NCBI RefSeq assembly: GCF_001544915.2 | Contig: NZ_FCOE02000051.1 | Location: 1 to 49,147 of the forward strand | Length of the DNA: 49,147 nucleotides | Direction: 5' to 3' | Source of the DNA: Caballeronia pedi | Lineage (GTDB): Bacteria; Pseudomonadota; Gammaproteobacteria; Burkholderiales; Burkholderiaceae | Part shown: positions 25,108-33,840 of the stretch, piece by piece | Layout of the letters: the number at the start of each line of letters is the position of its first letter | Numbering within the stretch: position 1 is the first letter of the stretch | Made by a program: the position numbers and the translations under genes | Notes under the pieces: model-generated | The model's input: only the letters and a program-made list of their open reading frames with translations | Databases searched by the model: none | Told to the model about the DNA's origin: nothing

Positions 25108-27477
25108 TCAAGACTTTGCAGGTGTCACGACGCGGCGCAACGCGTGTCGTCGACTCGCCAGCCGATTCAGGACATATCGCAGCAGCGCGGTGAAAAAGGT
25201 CCGATAGTGCGCGAGCGCGTGCACGGTGCCGAGCCGCACGACGAGGCCTAATCCGCGCCGGATACCGATGCGCTTGTTGCGCCGATCGCGGAAGCTGCGC
25301 CAACGGCCGCTGTCGCCATAGACGAGCGACACGCGATCGCTCAGTCCCTCGACACTGCGATCGGAGAACTCGACGCCGACCGCGCACGTGCCGTCGCCGG
25401 GTTCGAACACCCCGCGCACGACCACCGGCAATTGGCAGTGGCAGCCACGCGCCGCGTTGTATGCATCGAGCGTGGCAGTCGACCCACGTGGAATCGACGA
25501 TTGCGCGCCGAGTGGCACGATCAGCTTCGCGCCGCCCGCCGACAGATCGACGATACGGCAGTCGAACGCAGGCGAGAATGCGCGGGCGGGCGTTGCGCCT
25601 TGCTCATCCGCGACGTCCGATAGCAGCAGCGTACCGGCGATGTCCGCGGGCACGCGCGGCGCGACGCGGCGCTGCCGGCGTTCGTACAGCACACCGATGC
25701 ACGCATTGAGAAGCACCAGGTTCAGCACGCTCCACGCCACCGACGACGCGATCACGCCGCGCTGCATGTCGCCATCGATCAGGCGCCACACACCGACGAT
25801 TGCCGAGATCAGCACCCCGAGATACACCGCGTAGAACGGCCCGGCGAGCTCCGAAATCTGGTCCGCGTCGCTTTGCTCGCCTTTGGGCGTCACGTTGAAC
25901 GTCGGCGCGCGCGGATTGAGCAGCACCGCGACGACGCCTCGCAACGAGAACATCGAGAGCAGCATTTCGTAGACTTCTGAAATCAGCGTCCAGCGGTACT
26001 TGCCGAACAGGTAATCCGTCGTGAGGATCACGCCAACCATTTGCGGCAGGCCATACGCGAAGAACTCTGGCAAGGTCGCGTTATAGAACTGCAGACCGAA
26101 CAGCAGATACAGTGCGGGCGCGAGCAGGAACACGACGCGCGCATAGCAGAAGAACCAGAAGAACGCGTTCGAGAAATAACAGAGGCGCTGGGCGAGTTTC
26201 AGCCCCTTCATACGCAGCGGATTGCGGAACATCAGAAGCTGGATCATCCCTTGCGCCCAGCGCACGCGCTGCACGACGAAACTCGCGAACGTCTCGGGTT
26301 GCAAACCGGCGATCAATGGCTCGTTCAGATACGCGCTGCGATAGCCCCGCGCGTGAAGCATCAGCGCGGTTTCGGCGTCTTCGGTGATCGACGTGCCGGT
26401 AATGCCGCCGATTTCCATCAGGCACTTGCGGCGCAGGACAGCCGCAGAGCCGCAGAAGAACGAGGCGTTCCAGAAATCGAGGCCGCGCTGGATCACCGAA
26501 TAGAACATCTCGTTCTCGGGCGGCATCTTGCCGAACATGCCGAGGTTCTTTTCGAGCGGGTCCGGGTTGCTGAAGAAGTGCGGCGTCTGCAACAGGAATA
26601 GCTCGCTGTCGCGCTGAAAATAACCGATCGTCTTTTCGAGGAAGTCAGCCGTCGGCACGTGATCCGCGTCGAAGATCACGATCAGCTCGCCACTGGTTTT
26701 CTCGAGCGCTGCGTTGATGTTGCCTGCTTTCGCGTGCTCGTTGCGCTCGCGGCTCAGATAGTGTGCACCGTGCCGCGCGGCCAGCAGCGACAGTGTCAAT
26801 GCGCGCTCCTGCGCGGCGGCTGCTTTCACGGGATCGGCCTGCGTGCGCTTCTGTTCGGTACCGCCGTCGTCGAGCAGATAGACATTCACGCGATCGCGGT
26901 CATAGCGCATGTCAAGCGCGGCGCGCAGCGTGATTTCGAGCATTTCGGCCGGCTCGTTGTACGACGGAACGTAGACATCGACGGTGGGCAGCGGGCCGGC
27001 CGTGCGGATCAAGGGCACGCCCTCGCGCTTGAGCGGCCGGCTGTTGACGAACAGGCCACCGAGCGTCAGCACGATGCCGTACAACTCGGCACCGTACATC
27101 ATCATCATCAGGATGAAGTCCGCGAAGCCGTTGTAGCCGAGCGTCGAAGTGGTGCGCCAGCAAACGTATCGGATCGACAGGAATGCCGAACATAGGAGGA
27201 AGAACAGCCGCGTGCGCTCGACCAGACCGGAACGGCGCAACACGATCATCACGGCAAGCGTCATGAACGCGAGGCAAAACTGCGCCTGAAGATCGATGCG
27301 AACCATTGCCAGAACGGCGACGACCGCGAACGCCATGCACCAGGCGCAGCCTGCCGCCCACGTCCGCCAGTCTGTGGGCTGGCGTGGCGGCTCGTGTTCG
27401 ACGCCGACGCCGGGCGGCTCCTGAGCCGGCGACCGCAGCACGCGCGGCGCAAAAGCCAACCTGTTTGTCACGCTCAT
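25108..27477 (-). CDS. bcsA: BcsA, cellulose synthase catalytic subunit (UDP-forming)
   Basis: The start at 27477 gives 789 residues with GGGCGAG upstream. The first transmembrane helices (about 45-145) lead to a GT-2 glycosyltransferase domain with the processive-enzyme motifs DDGG (203-206), DAD (270-272), FFCGS (340-344), TED (365-367) and QRVRW (403-407). More helices follow, including the gating helix region (about 500-530). The C-terminal PilZ domain carries RQRRVAPR (601-608) and DLSAGG (644-649), the c-di-GMP contacts. It makes beta-1,4-glucan from UDP-glucose and exports it, activated by c-di-GMP. The order bcsA-bcsB-bcsC lacks bcsZ, bcsD or bcsQ in the window. Confidence 0.95.
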   Translation of the reverse strand: MSVTNRLAFAPRVLRSPAQEPPGVGVEHEPPRQPTDWRTWAAGCAWCMAFAVVAVLAMVRIDLQAQFCLAFMTLAVMIVLRRSGLVERTRLFFLLCSAFLSIRYVCWRTTSTLGYNGFADFILMMMMYGAELYGIVLTLGGLFVNSRPLKREGVPLIRTAGPLPTVDVYVPSYNEPAEMLEITLRAALDMRYDRDRVNVYLLDDGGTEQKRTQADPVKAAAAQERALTLSLLAARHGAHYLSRERNEHAKAGNINAALEKTSGELIVIFDADHVPTADFLEKTIGYFQRDSELFLLQTPHFFSNPDPLEKNLGMFGKMPPENEMFYSVIQRGLDFWNASFFCGSAAVLRRKCLMEIGGITGTSITEDAETALMLHARGYRSAYLNEPLIAGLQPETFASFVVQRVRWAQGMIQLLMFRNPLRMKGLKLAQRLCYFSNAFFWFFCYARVVFLLAPALYLLFGLQFYNATLPEFFAYGLPQMVGVILTTDYLFGKYRWTLISEVYEMLLSMFSLRGVVAVLLNPRAPTFNVTPKGEQSDADQISELAGPFYAVYLGVLISAIVGVWRLIDGDMQRGVIASSVAWSVLNLVLLNACIGVLYERRQRRVAPRVPADIAGTLLLSDVADEQGATPARAFSPAFDCRIVDLSAGGAKLIVPLGAQSSIPRGSTATLDAYNAARGCHCQLPVVVRGVFEPGDGTCAVGVEFSDRSVEGLSDRVSLVYGDSGRWRSFRDRRNKRIGIRRGLGLVVRLGTVHALAHYRTFFTALLRYVLNRLASRRHALRRVVTPAKS

Positions 27478-27645
27478 CGTTCTCGCCCGCGTCGTTGGAT
27501 TCAGATCGCGAGGCCATGAGACCCGCGTTACCCGGTCGGCATCAGCATGTTCCAAATGCCTCGCGATTGGGTTTGCGGGGAACAGAGCGCCTGCTATTCA
27601 TAACGGCAGTCCAAGACAAATCCTGAGAGGGATGCGCTTGTTGTC

Positions 27646-27666
27646 CATCAGACTTACGTTCTGATG
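27646..27666. promoter_or_regulatory. Inverted repeat upstream of bcsA
   Basis: CATCAGA-CTTACGT-TCTGATG is a perfect 7-bp inverted repeat with a seven-base centre, about 170 bases before the bcsA start. It is a candidate operator for the cellulose operon. The rest of the gap 27478-27819 shows no gene. Confidence 0.4.
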
Positions 27667-27819
27667 ACAGGAATGCGGACAAGACGAACGGTCGTTTCGT
27701 CTGGCCAAGCAACCCTAACCTCCACGGGCCATATACGTTTTCGGCGATTCAAGGCAGAAAATTCGATAGTTCTCGACTTCTTCACTTCAGCAGGCAAAAG
27801 TTCATGCCGTTATTCACGA

Positions 27820-28035
27820 ATGGACACCTGCTACAACGCTGTTGGCGCGTTCGAGCTTCGTATGATCGACGCTGACATAGCCCACATCAGACTCGCGATT
27901 GCTACGATCTCTCACGAGCCGAACGCCGTTTTGCCTTCTGCTTACTGGCGTCATCGGCTGGAGCATATGCTGCGAGATCGTCACCTTCTTCACCATCAGT
28001 TCTCAGCCGTAACTGATATGTTGGCGAGGCTCTAA
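27820..28035 (+). CDS. Small hypothetical protein
   Basis: A 71-residue frame starting MDTCYNAVGAFELRMIDADI and ending LLHHQFSAVTDMLARL. The leucine/histidine pattern suggests two amphipathic helices. I do not recognise a family. The ATG is an internal start in a longer frame that begins at 27664; the earlier part is basic and looks non-coding. No strong ribosome site is present. It faces the ferredoxin gene and stands alone. Confidence 0.4.
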   Translation: MDTCYNAVGAFELRMIDADIAHIRLAIATISHEPNAVLPSAYWRHRLEHMLRDRHLLHHQFSAVTDMLARL

Positions 28036-28105
28036 AACGATGGCAAAGATTGATATTGGCTGGGTTGAATCCGCGAGGCGTCCAGGCGGTGTGCCCTCAT
28101 GAGCG

Positions 28106-28132
28106 CCCACCGTGCAGGAAAGCATCGGTGGG
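28106..28132. terminator. Stem-loop between convergent genes
   Basis: CCCACCG-TGC-AGGAAA-GCA-T-CGGTGGG can fold into a ten-pair stem with one bulge and a six-base loop. It lies between the small ORF at 27820 and the end of the ferredoxin gene. No T-run follows on either strand, so terminator function is uncertain. Confidence 0.35.
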
Positions 28133-28307
28133 ATTGAGACGCGGCTTGCCATGCGCAACTGGATTCTGCGTTCGCACGGCGCAATCCCCTGGAGCTGAAT
28201 CATCGGAACCTGCCGTGCAGCAGGACTCATGCTTTAACGCATGGCGACGGCCGCGCGCCGGTTCGACGAGGCCATCACCGGGGTGATTAGCCGCCGATGC
28301 GTGCAGC

Positions 28308-28631
28308 TCAATGCGCGCGACTGAGCAGCTCGTAGCTCGCGTCGTCCGCCGCGCTGGAGCGTTGGCCACGACCCCAGCCGATCGCCTGCCGATAACTGCC
28401 GGCGAGCGTCGCCACCGCGTCGCCACCTGCGCCGGCAATCGTCCGCGGCGCGACATATAACGCATCCTCCGGACAGTACAGTTCGCACATGAAGCAGGTC
28501 TGGCAATCGTCCTGCCGCGCGATGGATGGCGCGCCATCCGCGACGCCCGAGGTATCGAACACATTGGTCGGACACACGCGCACGCAGATGTCGCAGCCCG
28601 TGCAGCGTTCGGTATCGACGATTTCGATCAT
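28308..28631 (-). CDS. Two-[4Fe-4S] ferredoxin partner of the flavoprotein (AprB-like)
   Basis: The 107-residue protein has two complete cluster motifs, C10-x2-C13-x2-C16-x3-C20-P and C43-x2-C46-x2-C49-x3-C53-P, in the first 55 residues, then a tail rich in alanine and glycine. The spacing fits small bacterial ferredoxins and the beta subunit of adenylylsulfate reductase, which is longer at about 150 residues. The ATG overlaps the stop of the flavoprotein gene, which strongly suggests a two-subunit complex with stoichiometric synthesis. It probably carries electrons to or from the flavin. It is the last gene of the organosulfur operon. Confidence 0.85.
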   Translation of the reverse strand: MIEIVDTERCTGCDICVRVCPTNVFDTSGVADGAPSIARQDDCQTCFMCELYCPEDALYVAPRTIAGAGGDAVATLAGSYRQAIGWGRGQRSSAADDASYELLSRAH

Positions 28632-30244
28632 GCGGCCACGTCCTCTCTCGCTTCGTTGCGTACGTCGTGACGCGCGACCCAGACTTCATCGAGACCGCCG
28701 CTCAGCAAGCGGTGCCGCTGCGACGGATCGGGCGCCGCGTGATCCTGCCGCCGCGCCATGCCGCGCGTCTCCGTGCGGGCAAGCGCGCTGCGATACATCC
28801 AGCGCGATACCGCGAGCATGGCGACGGCCTCGCGGGCGCGCACCACATTCTTCCGGTCCGATGGAGCCGCGCCGCGCACGCGATGCCATAGCGTATCGAG
28901 CCGTCCGAGCGAGTCTTCGAGCAGATCGGCGCGGCGCGTCCAGTTGCGTTGCGTCGGCAGCACTTCGTCCTGCACCGCGCGCACGAGCGCGGCGGCGTCG
29001 AACGGCGCGTTCGCGCCGCCGTCGCGCAGAGCCGCGCCGCCCGCGCGATGCAGCACGCGTAAGCCTCGCCCCGCGCGCACCGTACGTGCGTGATCGGCTG
29101 CGCCCGCACCCGCCCAGAAGCCCGAGGACATCGCCCAGGCGGCATTGTGACTGCCGCCGCCGGTGAAGCCGCCGCAGATCAGCTCGCGCGTGGCGGCGTC
29201 GCCCGCTGCGTAGAGGCCGGGCACGGAGGTCGCGCACGTGGAGTCGGTCACATGCAGCCCGCCTGTGCCGCGCACGGTGCCTTCCAGCCGCAGCGTGACG
29301 GCAAAACGCTGTGTAAACGGATCGATGTTCAGCCGGTCGAACGGCAGAAAGAAGTTCGGCTGCGAGCGGCGCATCCATGCGCGTATGTCGGCATCGGTAC
29401 GGTCGAGACAGGCGAAGACCGGCTGCGATTCGAGCGTCTTTGCGATGACCCCGCGCCCGTGCGACGAACCCGCGCCAGGAATCGCAGCACCGCCCGCATC
29501 GTAGAAAGTCGCCCAGTTGTAGAACAGCGATTTCGTCACCGATGAGAACGCCGGCCCCAGCCCATACGCATTCGAAAACTCCATGCCGGATAGTTCGGCG
29601 CCCGCTTCCACCGCCATCAGTTGACCATCACCTGTCAGCACGTTGCAGCCGAGCGCGTCGCTGAGAAACGCGCAACCGCCCGTCGCGATGACGACGCTGC
29701 CCGCGCGCACGCTCCACGTCTCGTCCGCCTGCCGATGCACGCCCGCCGCGCCCGCCGCGGCGCCGTGTTCATCGACGAGCAGCTCCAGCGCAGGGCTATG
29801 GTCGAGAATGCGCGCGCCCGACTCCTTCACGCGCTTGCGCATCAGGCGCATGTATTCGGGGCCTTGCAGCGAAGTCCGGCGCGCGTTGCCCGAATCGTCG
29901 ACCGGAAACGGATAGCCCCATTCCGCCAGGCGCTCGCTGTTGAGCCAGGTCTGCTCCAGCACGCGATCCATCCATGCGTGTTCGGCGAGTTCGCCGCCGA
30001 GCGCATAGCGGCTCGCCCTGGCGCGTTCGCGGGCTTCGCGTTCGCGCGGCACGTACCAGACGCCGGTCCCCGACGGCGCCGTCGCGCCCGATGTTCCGCA
30101 AAAACCCTTGTCCGCCAGCACGACGCGCGCGCCGTTGGCGGCTGCGCTGATCGCGGCCCACGCGCCCGCGGGTCCGCCGCCGATGACGAGCACGTCGGCG
30201 TCGTAGTGACGTTGTGAATTGGCTGCGTCAAAGCGCTGCTTCAT
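28628..30244 (-). CDS. FAD-dependent oxidoreductase of the fumarate reductase/APS reductase flavoprotein family
   Basis: The 538-residue protein starts at 30244 on an ATGA overlapping the permease stop. It shows an N-terminal FAD Rossmann motif (VIGGGPAGAWA, 20-30) with D45 at the end of strand 2, then GTSGATAPSGTGVWY. A VIATGGCAFLSDALG stretch and the second FAD contact GLYAAGDAATRELICGGFTG lie further on, and the C-terminal helical domain (about 420-538) resembles the flavoprotein family. Relatives include succinate dehydrogenase, fumarate reductase and adenylylsulfate reductase AprA. The coupled two-cluster ferredoxin makes an AprBA-like complex the best analogy, but the protein is shorter than AprA and the sulfur substrate is unproven. 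Confidence 0.82.
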   Translation of the reverse strand: MKQRFDAANSQRHYDADVLVIGGGPAGAWAAISAAANGARVVLADKGFCGTSGATAPSGTGVWYVPREREARERARASRYALGGELAEHAWMDRVLEQTWLNSERLAEWGYPFPVDDSGNARRTSLQGPEYMRLMRKRVKESGARILDHSPALELLVDEHGAAAGAAGVHRQADETWSVRAGSVVIATGGCAFLSDALGCNVLTGDGQLMAVEAGAELSGMEFSNAYGLGPAFSSVTKSLFYNWATFYDAGGAAIPGAGSSHGRGVIAKTLESQPVFACLDRTDADIRAWMRRSQPNFFLPFDRLNIDPFTQRFAVTLRLEGTVRGTGGLHVTDSTCATSVPGLYAAGDAATRELICGGFTGGGSHNAAWAMSSGFWAGAGAADHARTVRAGRGLRVLHRAGGAALRDGGANAPFDAAALVRAVQDEVLPTQRNWTRRADLLEDSLGRLDTLWHRVRGAAPSDRKNVVRAREAVAMLAVSRWMYRSALARTETRGMARRQDHAAPDPSQRHRLLSGGLDEVWVARHDVRNEAREDVAA

Positions 30245-31032
30245 GCCTGCTCCTTCCATGCGGCCAGCCGCTTCTCGGCGAACAGCACCGTCTGATTGAA
30301 CGCCAGCCCGAGCAGCGCCAGCGTGATGATGCCCGCGTACATCTTCGGAATCTCGAAGGTGAACTGCGAGTAGTTGACGAGATAGCCGAGGCCCGCTTTC
30401 GCGCCGACCATCTCGGCCGCGATGAGCACGAGAATCGAATAAGCGCCTGCGATGCGTATGCCCGTGAACACCGACGGCACCGCCGCCGGCAACACGACTT
30501 TCACGAAAAGCTGAACGGGCCTGAGCGCCATCGAGCGCGCGGACCGGATCAGAAGCGGATCGACGTTGCGCACGCCGCTCACGGTATTGAGCACCACGGG
30601 CCAGATGCACGAGTAGACGACCATCGATACTTTCGATGTTTCGCCCATGCCGAGCACGAGCACGAACACCGGCAGCAAGGCGAGCGGCGCGGTATTGCGA
30701 AAGAGTTCGAGCAACGGATCGAGCACTTCGGCAAGCGTGCGATACCAGCCGATGAACAGGCCCAGCGGCACGCCGAGCGCAACCGCGATGACGAAGCCGC
30801 TCAATGCGCGCGCCGTGCTGGCGAGCAGATGCATCCAGAGTTCGCCCGTCAGCGCCATCTCGTACAGCGCGCGCAGCACGACCGAAAACGGCGGCAGAAA
30901 GGTCGCGTCGACCCAGCCCAGACGCGGCAGAACCTCCCACAACGCCACGAACGCGACGATGGCGACGCTCGAACGCGCCGCACGCGGCAAGCCCCATGCG
31001 CCGCGTCCAGGCGCCGCGATGACTGTGCTCAT
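30241..31032 (-). CDS. ABC transporter permease (SsuC/TauC type)
   Basis: A 263-residue inner-membrane subunit with about six helices and the BPD_transp_1 EAA-type loop (about 160-190: ARSMALRPVQLFVKVVLPAA). It ends in a charged cytoplasmic tail (EKRLAAWKEQA). With the ATPase 21 bases upstream and the binding protein before that, it completes an importer of the nitrate/sulfonate/taurine family. The stop overlaps the start of the flavoprotein gene, tying enzyme and transporter expression. Confidence 0.9.
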   Translation of the reverse strand: MSTVIAAPGRGAWGLPRAARSSVAIVAFVALWEVLPRLGWVDATFLPPFSVVLRALYEMALTGELWMHLLASTARALSGFVIAVALGVPLGLFIGWYRTLAEVLDPLLELFRNTAPLALLPVFVLVLGMGETSKVSMVVYSCIWPVVLNTVSGVRNVDPLLIRSARSMALRPVQLFVKVVLPAAVPSVFTGIRIAGAYSILVLIAAEMVGAKAGLGYLVNYSQFTFEIPKMYAGIITLALLGLAFNQTVLFAEKRLAAWKEQA

Positions 31033-31053
31033 CGATTCCCCTTCGAAGATGGA

Positions 31054-31854
31054 TCAGGCCGCCTGCGCGACCTGAAGATGTCCCGCGCCGGAGCGCGAGC
31101 GGATCAGTTGCCAGATCTCGTGGCGCAAGCGGACGAACTCGGGCGTCGCGCGCACGTCCTCGCCTGCATCGCCCTTCGGCGCGTGTACCGGCAGTTCATG
31201 CGTGATGCGTCCCGGCGACGCGGCCATCACCAGCACGCGCTGACCGAGATAGATGGCTTCGTCGATCGAATGCGTGATGAACACGATCGTCGTGCCCGTG
31301 CGCTTCCAGATGCGCAACAGCTCGTCCTGTAAGCCTTCGCGCGTTTGCGCATCGAGCGCGGCGAACGGCTCGTCCATCAGCAGCACGTCTGGCTCGTAGG
31401 CGAGCGCACGGGCAATCGCGACACGCTGCTTCATGCCGCCCGACAACTGATGCGGATAGCGGTCGGCAAACGCGCCCAGGCCGACGAGATGGAGAAAGCG
31501 CCGCGCCCGCTCGATGCGCTCCGCCTTCGCGATGCCCTTCGCCTCCAGGCCGAACGCGACGTTGCCGAGCGCGGTCTTCCACGGAAAGAGCGCGTACTGC
31601 TGAAACACGATGCCGCGATCGAGGCCCGGCCCCTCGACTTTGCGCCCGCCGATCAGGATCTCGCCGGCATCGGCCTGCGCGAGCCCGCCGATCAGATCGA
31701 GCAGCGTGGTCTTGCCGCAACCGCTCGGGCCGACGAGCGACACGAATTCGCCCGCGGCTACATCGAAGGAAATGTCATCGAGAACCGCAAACCGGTCGCG
31801 CTGACTTACGCGATAGCCTTTCGCGACGTTGCGCACATCAATCGATGCACTCAT
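31054..31854 (-). CDS. ABC transporter ATP-binding protein (SsuB/TauB type)
   Basis: A 266-residue ATPase. Walker A GPSGCGKTT (42-50), Q-loop Q85/Q86, signature LSGGMKQR (137-144), Walker B VLLMDEP (157-163), D-loop AALDAQ and switch histidine in FITHSID are all intact. The FPWKTALGNVAFGLE stretch is typical of the nitrate/sulfonate/taurine importer ATPases. It lies between the binding-protein and permease genes with gaps of 19 and 21 bases. It should power import of a sulfur compound. Confidence 0.92.
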   Translation of the reverse strand: MSASIDVRNVAKGYRVSQRDRFAVLDDISFDVAAGEFVSLVGPSGCGKTTLLDLIGGLAQADAGEILIGGRKVEGPGLDRGIVFQQYALFPWKTALGNVAFGLEAKGIAKAERIERARRFLHLVGLGAFADRYPHQLSGGMKQRVAIARALAYEPDVLLMDEPFAALDAQTREGLQDELLRIWKRTGTTIVFITHSIDEAIYLGQRVLVMAASPGRITHELPVHAPKGDAGEDVRATPEFVRLRHEIWQLIRSRSGAGHLQVAQAA

Positions 31855-31873
31855 TGCTGTGCCTCCGGAAGCA

Positions 31874-32884
31874 TCAGTTTCTGGCCACGGCCTGATTAAA
31901 TGGATTGAACTGGTTCGAGTACACCGCCTCCGGCGTGACCTGTCCGGGCTTGAGAACGCCGTTCTTCACGTACCAGTCGATATAGGTGGTGAAGTCCTCG
32001 GCTGCGATGACGCCGCCCTTGCCGCCCACGCCCGGCGACTTCCAGTAATCGACGATCGACGTGTCCTCGTTGCGACGCCGCGCTTCGACGATCTTCTTGA
32101 GACGCGCGACGACCTGATCGCGCGGCGTCGTGCGCGTCCATTCGATCGCGCGCGCGGTGCCTTCGACGAACTTGCGCACCGTCTGCGGATTCTGCGCGAT
32201 GAAGCGGTCGGTGAACAGATAGCTCGCGTAGCCGTACGAACCGAACTGCGCGTAGTCGGTCGTGAGCAGCCGCGCGCCGCCATCGGCGATCAGCTTGTCC
32301 TTGATGATGTCTTCGAGGAACACCGCGTCGAGCTGCTTCTGCTTCAGCAATTGCGCGAGGTTCACCGGCGGCGCGGGCACGAAGGTCACCCGATCGATCT
32401 CTTCCTTCGACAGCCCCGATTTCTGCAGATAGGCGGTCACGAGATACTGCTGATACGCGCCCGGCGTATTGACGCCGATCTTCTTGCCGATGAGATCACG
32501 CGGCCCCTTGATCGCGCTGTCCTGCACCACGAACAGGCCGCCGTTGGTGTCCTTGTCCGTGCCGACATACGACACCACCGCCTTCACGGGAGCATGCGCC
32601 GCGACGAGCTTCACGATCGAACCGTTGAACGCACCGCCGAAGTCGACATCGCCGGTCACGGCCGCCTGAATGTCCTGCGGCCCGCTGATCGTGTTGCCGA
32701 CCCACTTGAGTCTGATCGGGGCGAGATAACCCAGATCCTCGGCCAGTTCCGGATACAGCACCTTGCTCGCCCAGCCCTGATAGCGCAGTTCGAGCTTCTC
32801 GGGCGTCTGCGCGTGCGCCGTCGCGCTCGCGGCGAACGCGACGGCGGGCAACACGCCATGGATGAACCGTTTGATGACTGTCAC
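31874..32884 (-). CDS. Periplasmic substrate-binding protein (SsuA/TauA type)
   Basis: The GTG start at 32884 is preceded by GGAGGCG. A signal peptide (about 1-24, ending AHA) leads to a 336-residue protein with the SsuA/THI5-like fold. Visible family segments are ISGPQDIQAAVTGDVDFGGA (near 65-85), GKKIGVNTPGAYQQYLV, and the hinge region KQLDAVFLEDIIKDKL. It captures a sulfonate, taurine-like or other sulfur ligand in the periplasm for the adjacent permease and ATPase. Fourteen bases separate it from the dioxygenase gene. Confidence 0.88.
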   Translation of the reverse strand: MTVIKRFIHGVLPAVAFAASATAHAQTPEKLELRYQGWASKVLYPELAEDLGYLAPIRLKWVGNTISGPQDIQAAVTGDVDFGGAFNGSIVKLVAAHAPVKAVVSYVGTDKDTNGGLFVVQDSAIKGPRDLIGKKIGVNTPGAYQQYLVTAYLQKSGLSKEEIDRVTFVPAPPVNLAQLLKQKQLDAVFLEDIIKDKLIADGGARLLTTDYAQFGSYGYASYLFTDRFIAQNPQTVRKFVEGTARAIEWTRTTPRDQVVARLKKIVEARRRNEDTSIVDYWKSPGVGGKGGVIAAEDFTTYIDWYVKNGVLKPGQVTPEAVYSNQFNPFNQAVARN

Positions 32885-32898
32885 GCGTTCGCCTCCGG

Positions 32899-33840
32899 TC
32901 AGAACACGCCGTCGTGTTCGAGTGTGATGCGATGGATGCGCCGCTTCGCCGCGCCGTAATCGCGCGCCGCGTAGTGCTGAACCTGGCGGTTGTCCCAGAT
33001 CGCGACGTCGCCCTGCTTCCATTCGAAGCGCGCCTGCACCTCCGGCGTCTTGATGAGATCGTAGAGATAGTTGAGCAGGCTCTGGCTCTGCGTCTTCGAC
33101 ACGCCGAGAATATGGCTCGTATGTCCTTCGTTGACGAACACGAGCTTGCGTCCGTTCTCGGGATGCGTCTTGATGACGGGCACTTCGATCGGCGGATGTT
33201 TCTGCGCGGCGTCATGCACGCGCGCGAGTCCCGCTTCGACACTGGTCTCCTGCGTGCCCTCGGGAATCTCATAGCCGCTCAGCAGCTCGGCGAGCGCGGC
33301 CTTTTTCGGCGATGCGATAAAGGTATTCACCGCCGTCAGCTTGTCGAAGTAGCGGGCCAGATCGGGATCCAGCAGGTCGTAGACTGCCGCCGACGAGGCC
33401 CAGATCGTGTCGCCGCCACCGCCTTCGGGAATGTCTTGCGCATGGAGAACCGTGGCCTTGGGCGGCTGATGCTGCCACGAAACGTCGACGTGCCAGTTAT
33501 CCGTGCCGCCCGAGCGGGTCTTGTCGCCGCCGTGAGCGATGACCTCGATTTCAGGAAAGCCCGCGACGGCTGGCAGATATACGTTCTTGCGGATCGGATT
33601 GCCGAAGATGCGCGCGAGCGCCACATGCTGATCGGATGTGAGCGCCTGTTCACGAAAAAAAATCACGCCATGGTCGACGAGCGCCTGGCGCAGCGTCTGC
33701 CGGTTCGCTTCGCTGAGCGGCGCGGCGAGATCGACATTTTCGACGACCGCGCCGACGAGCGGCTTGTAAGGCCGCACGCGCAGGTCCTGATGGGCTTCGG
33801 TTTGCGCCTGCGCTTTCGGGTTGTCCAGCACCGTGCTCAT
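32899..33840 (-). CDS. TauD/TfdA-family Fe(II)/2-oxoglutarate dioxygenase
   Basis: The first gene of the operon. The start at 33840 has GGAGAAAG just upstream. In 313 residues the iron ligands H117, D119 (NWHVDV) and H289 (QVQHYA) and the 2-oxoglutarate-binding arginine region R300/R304 are in place. Such enzymes hydroxylate the carbon next to sulfur or oxygen in taurine, alkylsulfonates, alkylsulfates or phenoxyacids, releasing sulfite or sulfate. The coupled transporter points to a sulfonate or sulfate ester. Which of these cannot be told from sequence. Confidence 0.9.
   Translation of the reverse strand: MSTVLDNPKAQAQTEAHQDLRVRPYKPLVGAVVENVDLAAPLSEANRQTLRQALVDHGVIFFREQALTSDQHVALARIFGNPIRKNVYLPAVAGFPEIEVIAHGGDKTRSGGTDNWHVDVSWQHQPPKATVLHAQDIPEGGGGDTIWASSAAVYDLLDPDLARYFDKLTAVNTFIASPKKAALAELLSGYEIPEGTQETSVEAGLARVHDAAQKHPPIEVPVIKTHPENGRKLVFVNEGHTSHILGVSKTQSQSLLNYLYDLIKTPEVQARFEWKQGDVAIWDNRQVQHYAARDYGAAKRRIHRITLEHDGVF

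Noticed and set aside
28686..29378. Minus-strand alternate-frame ORF inside the flavoprotein gene
   Set aside because: Arginine-rich composition without motifs; the flavoprotein frame carries clear FAD motifs across the same bases.
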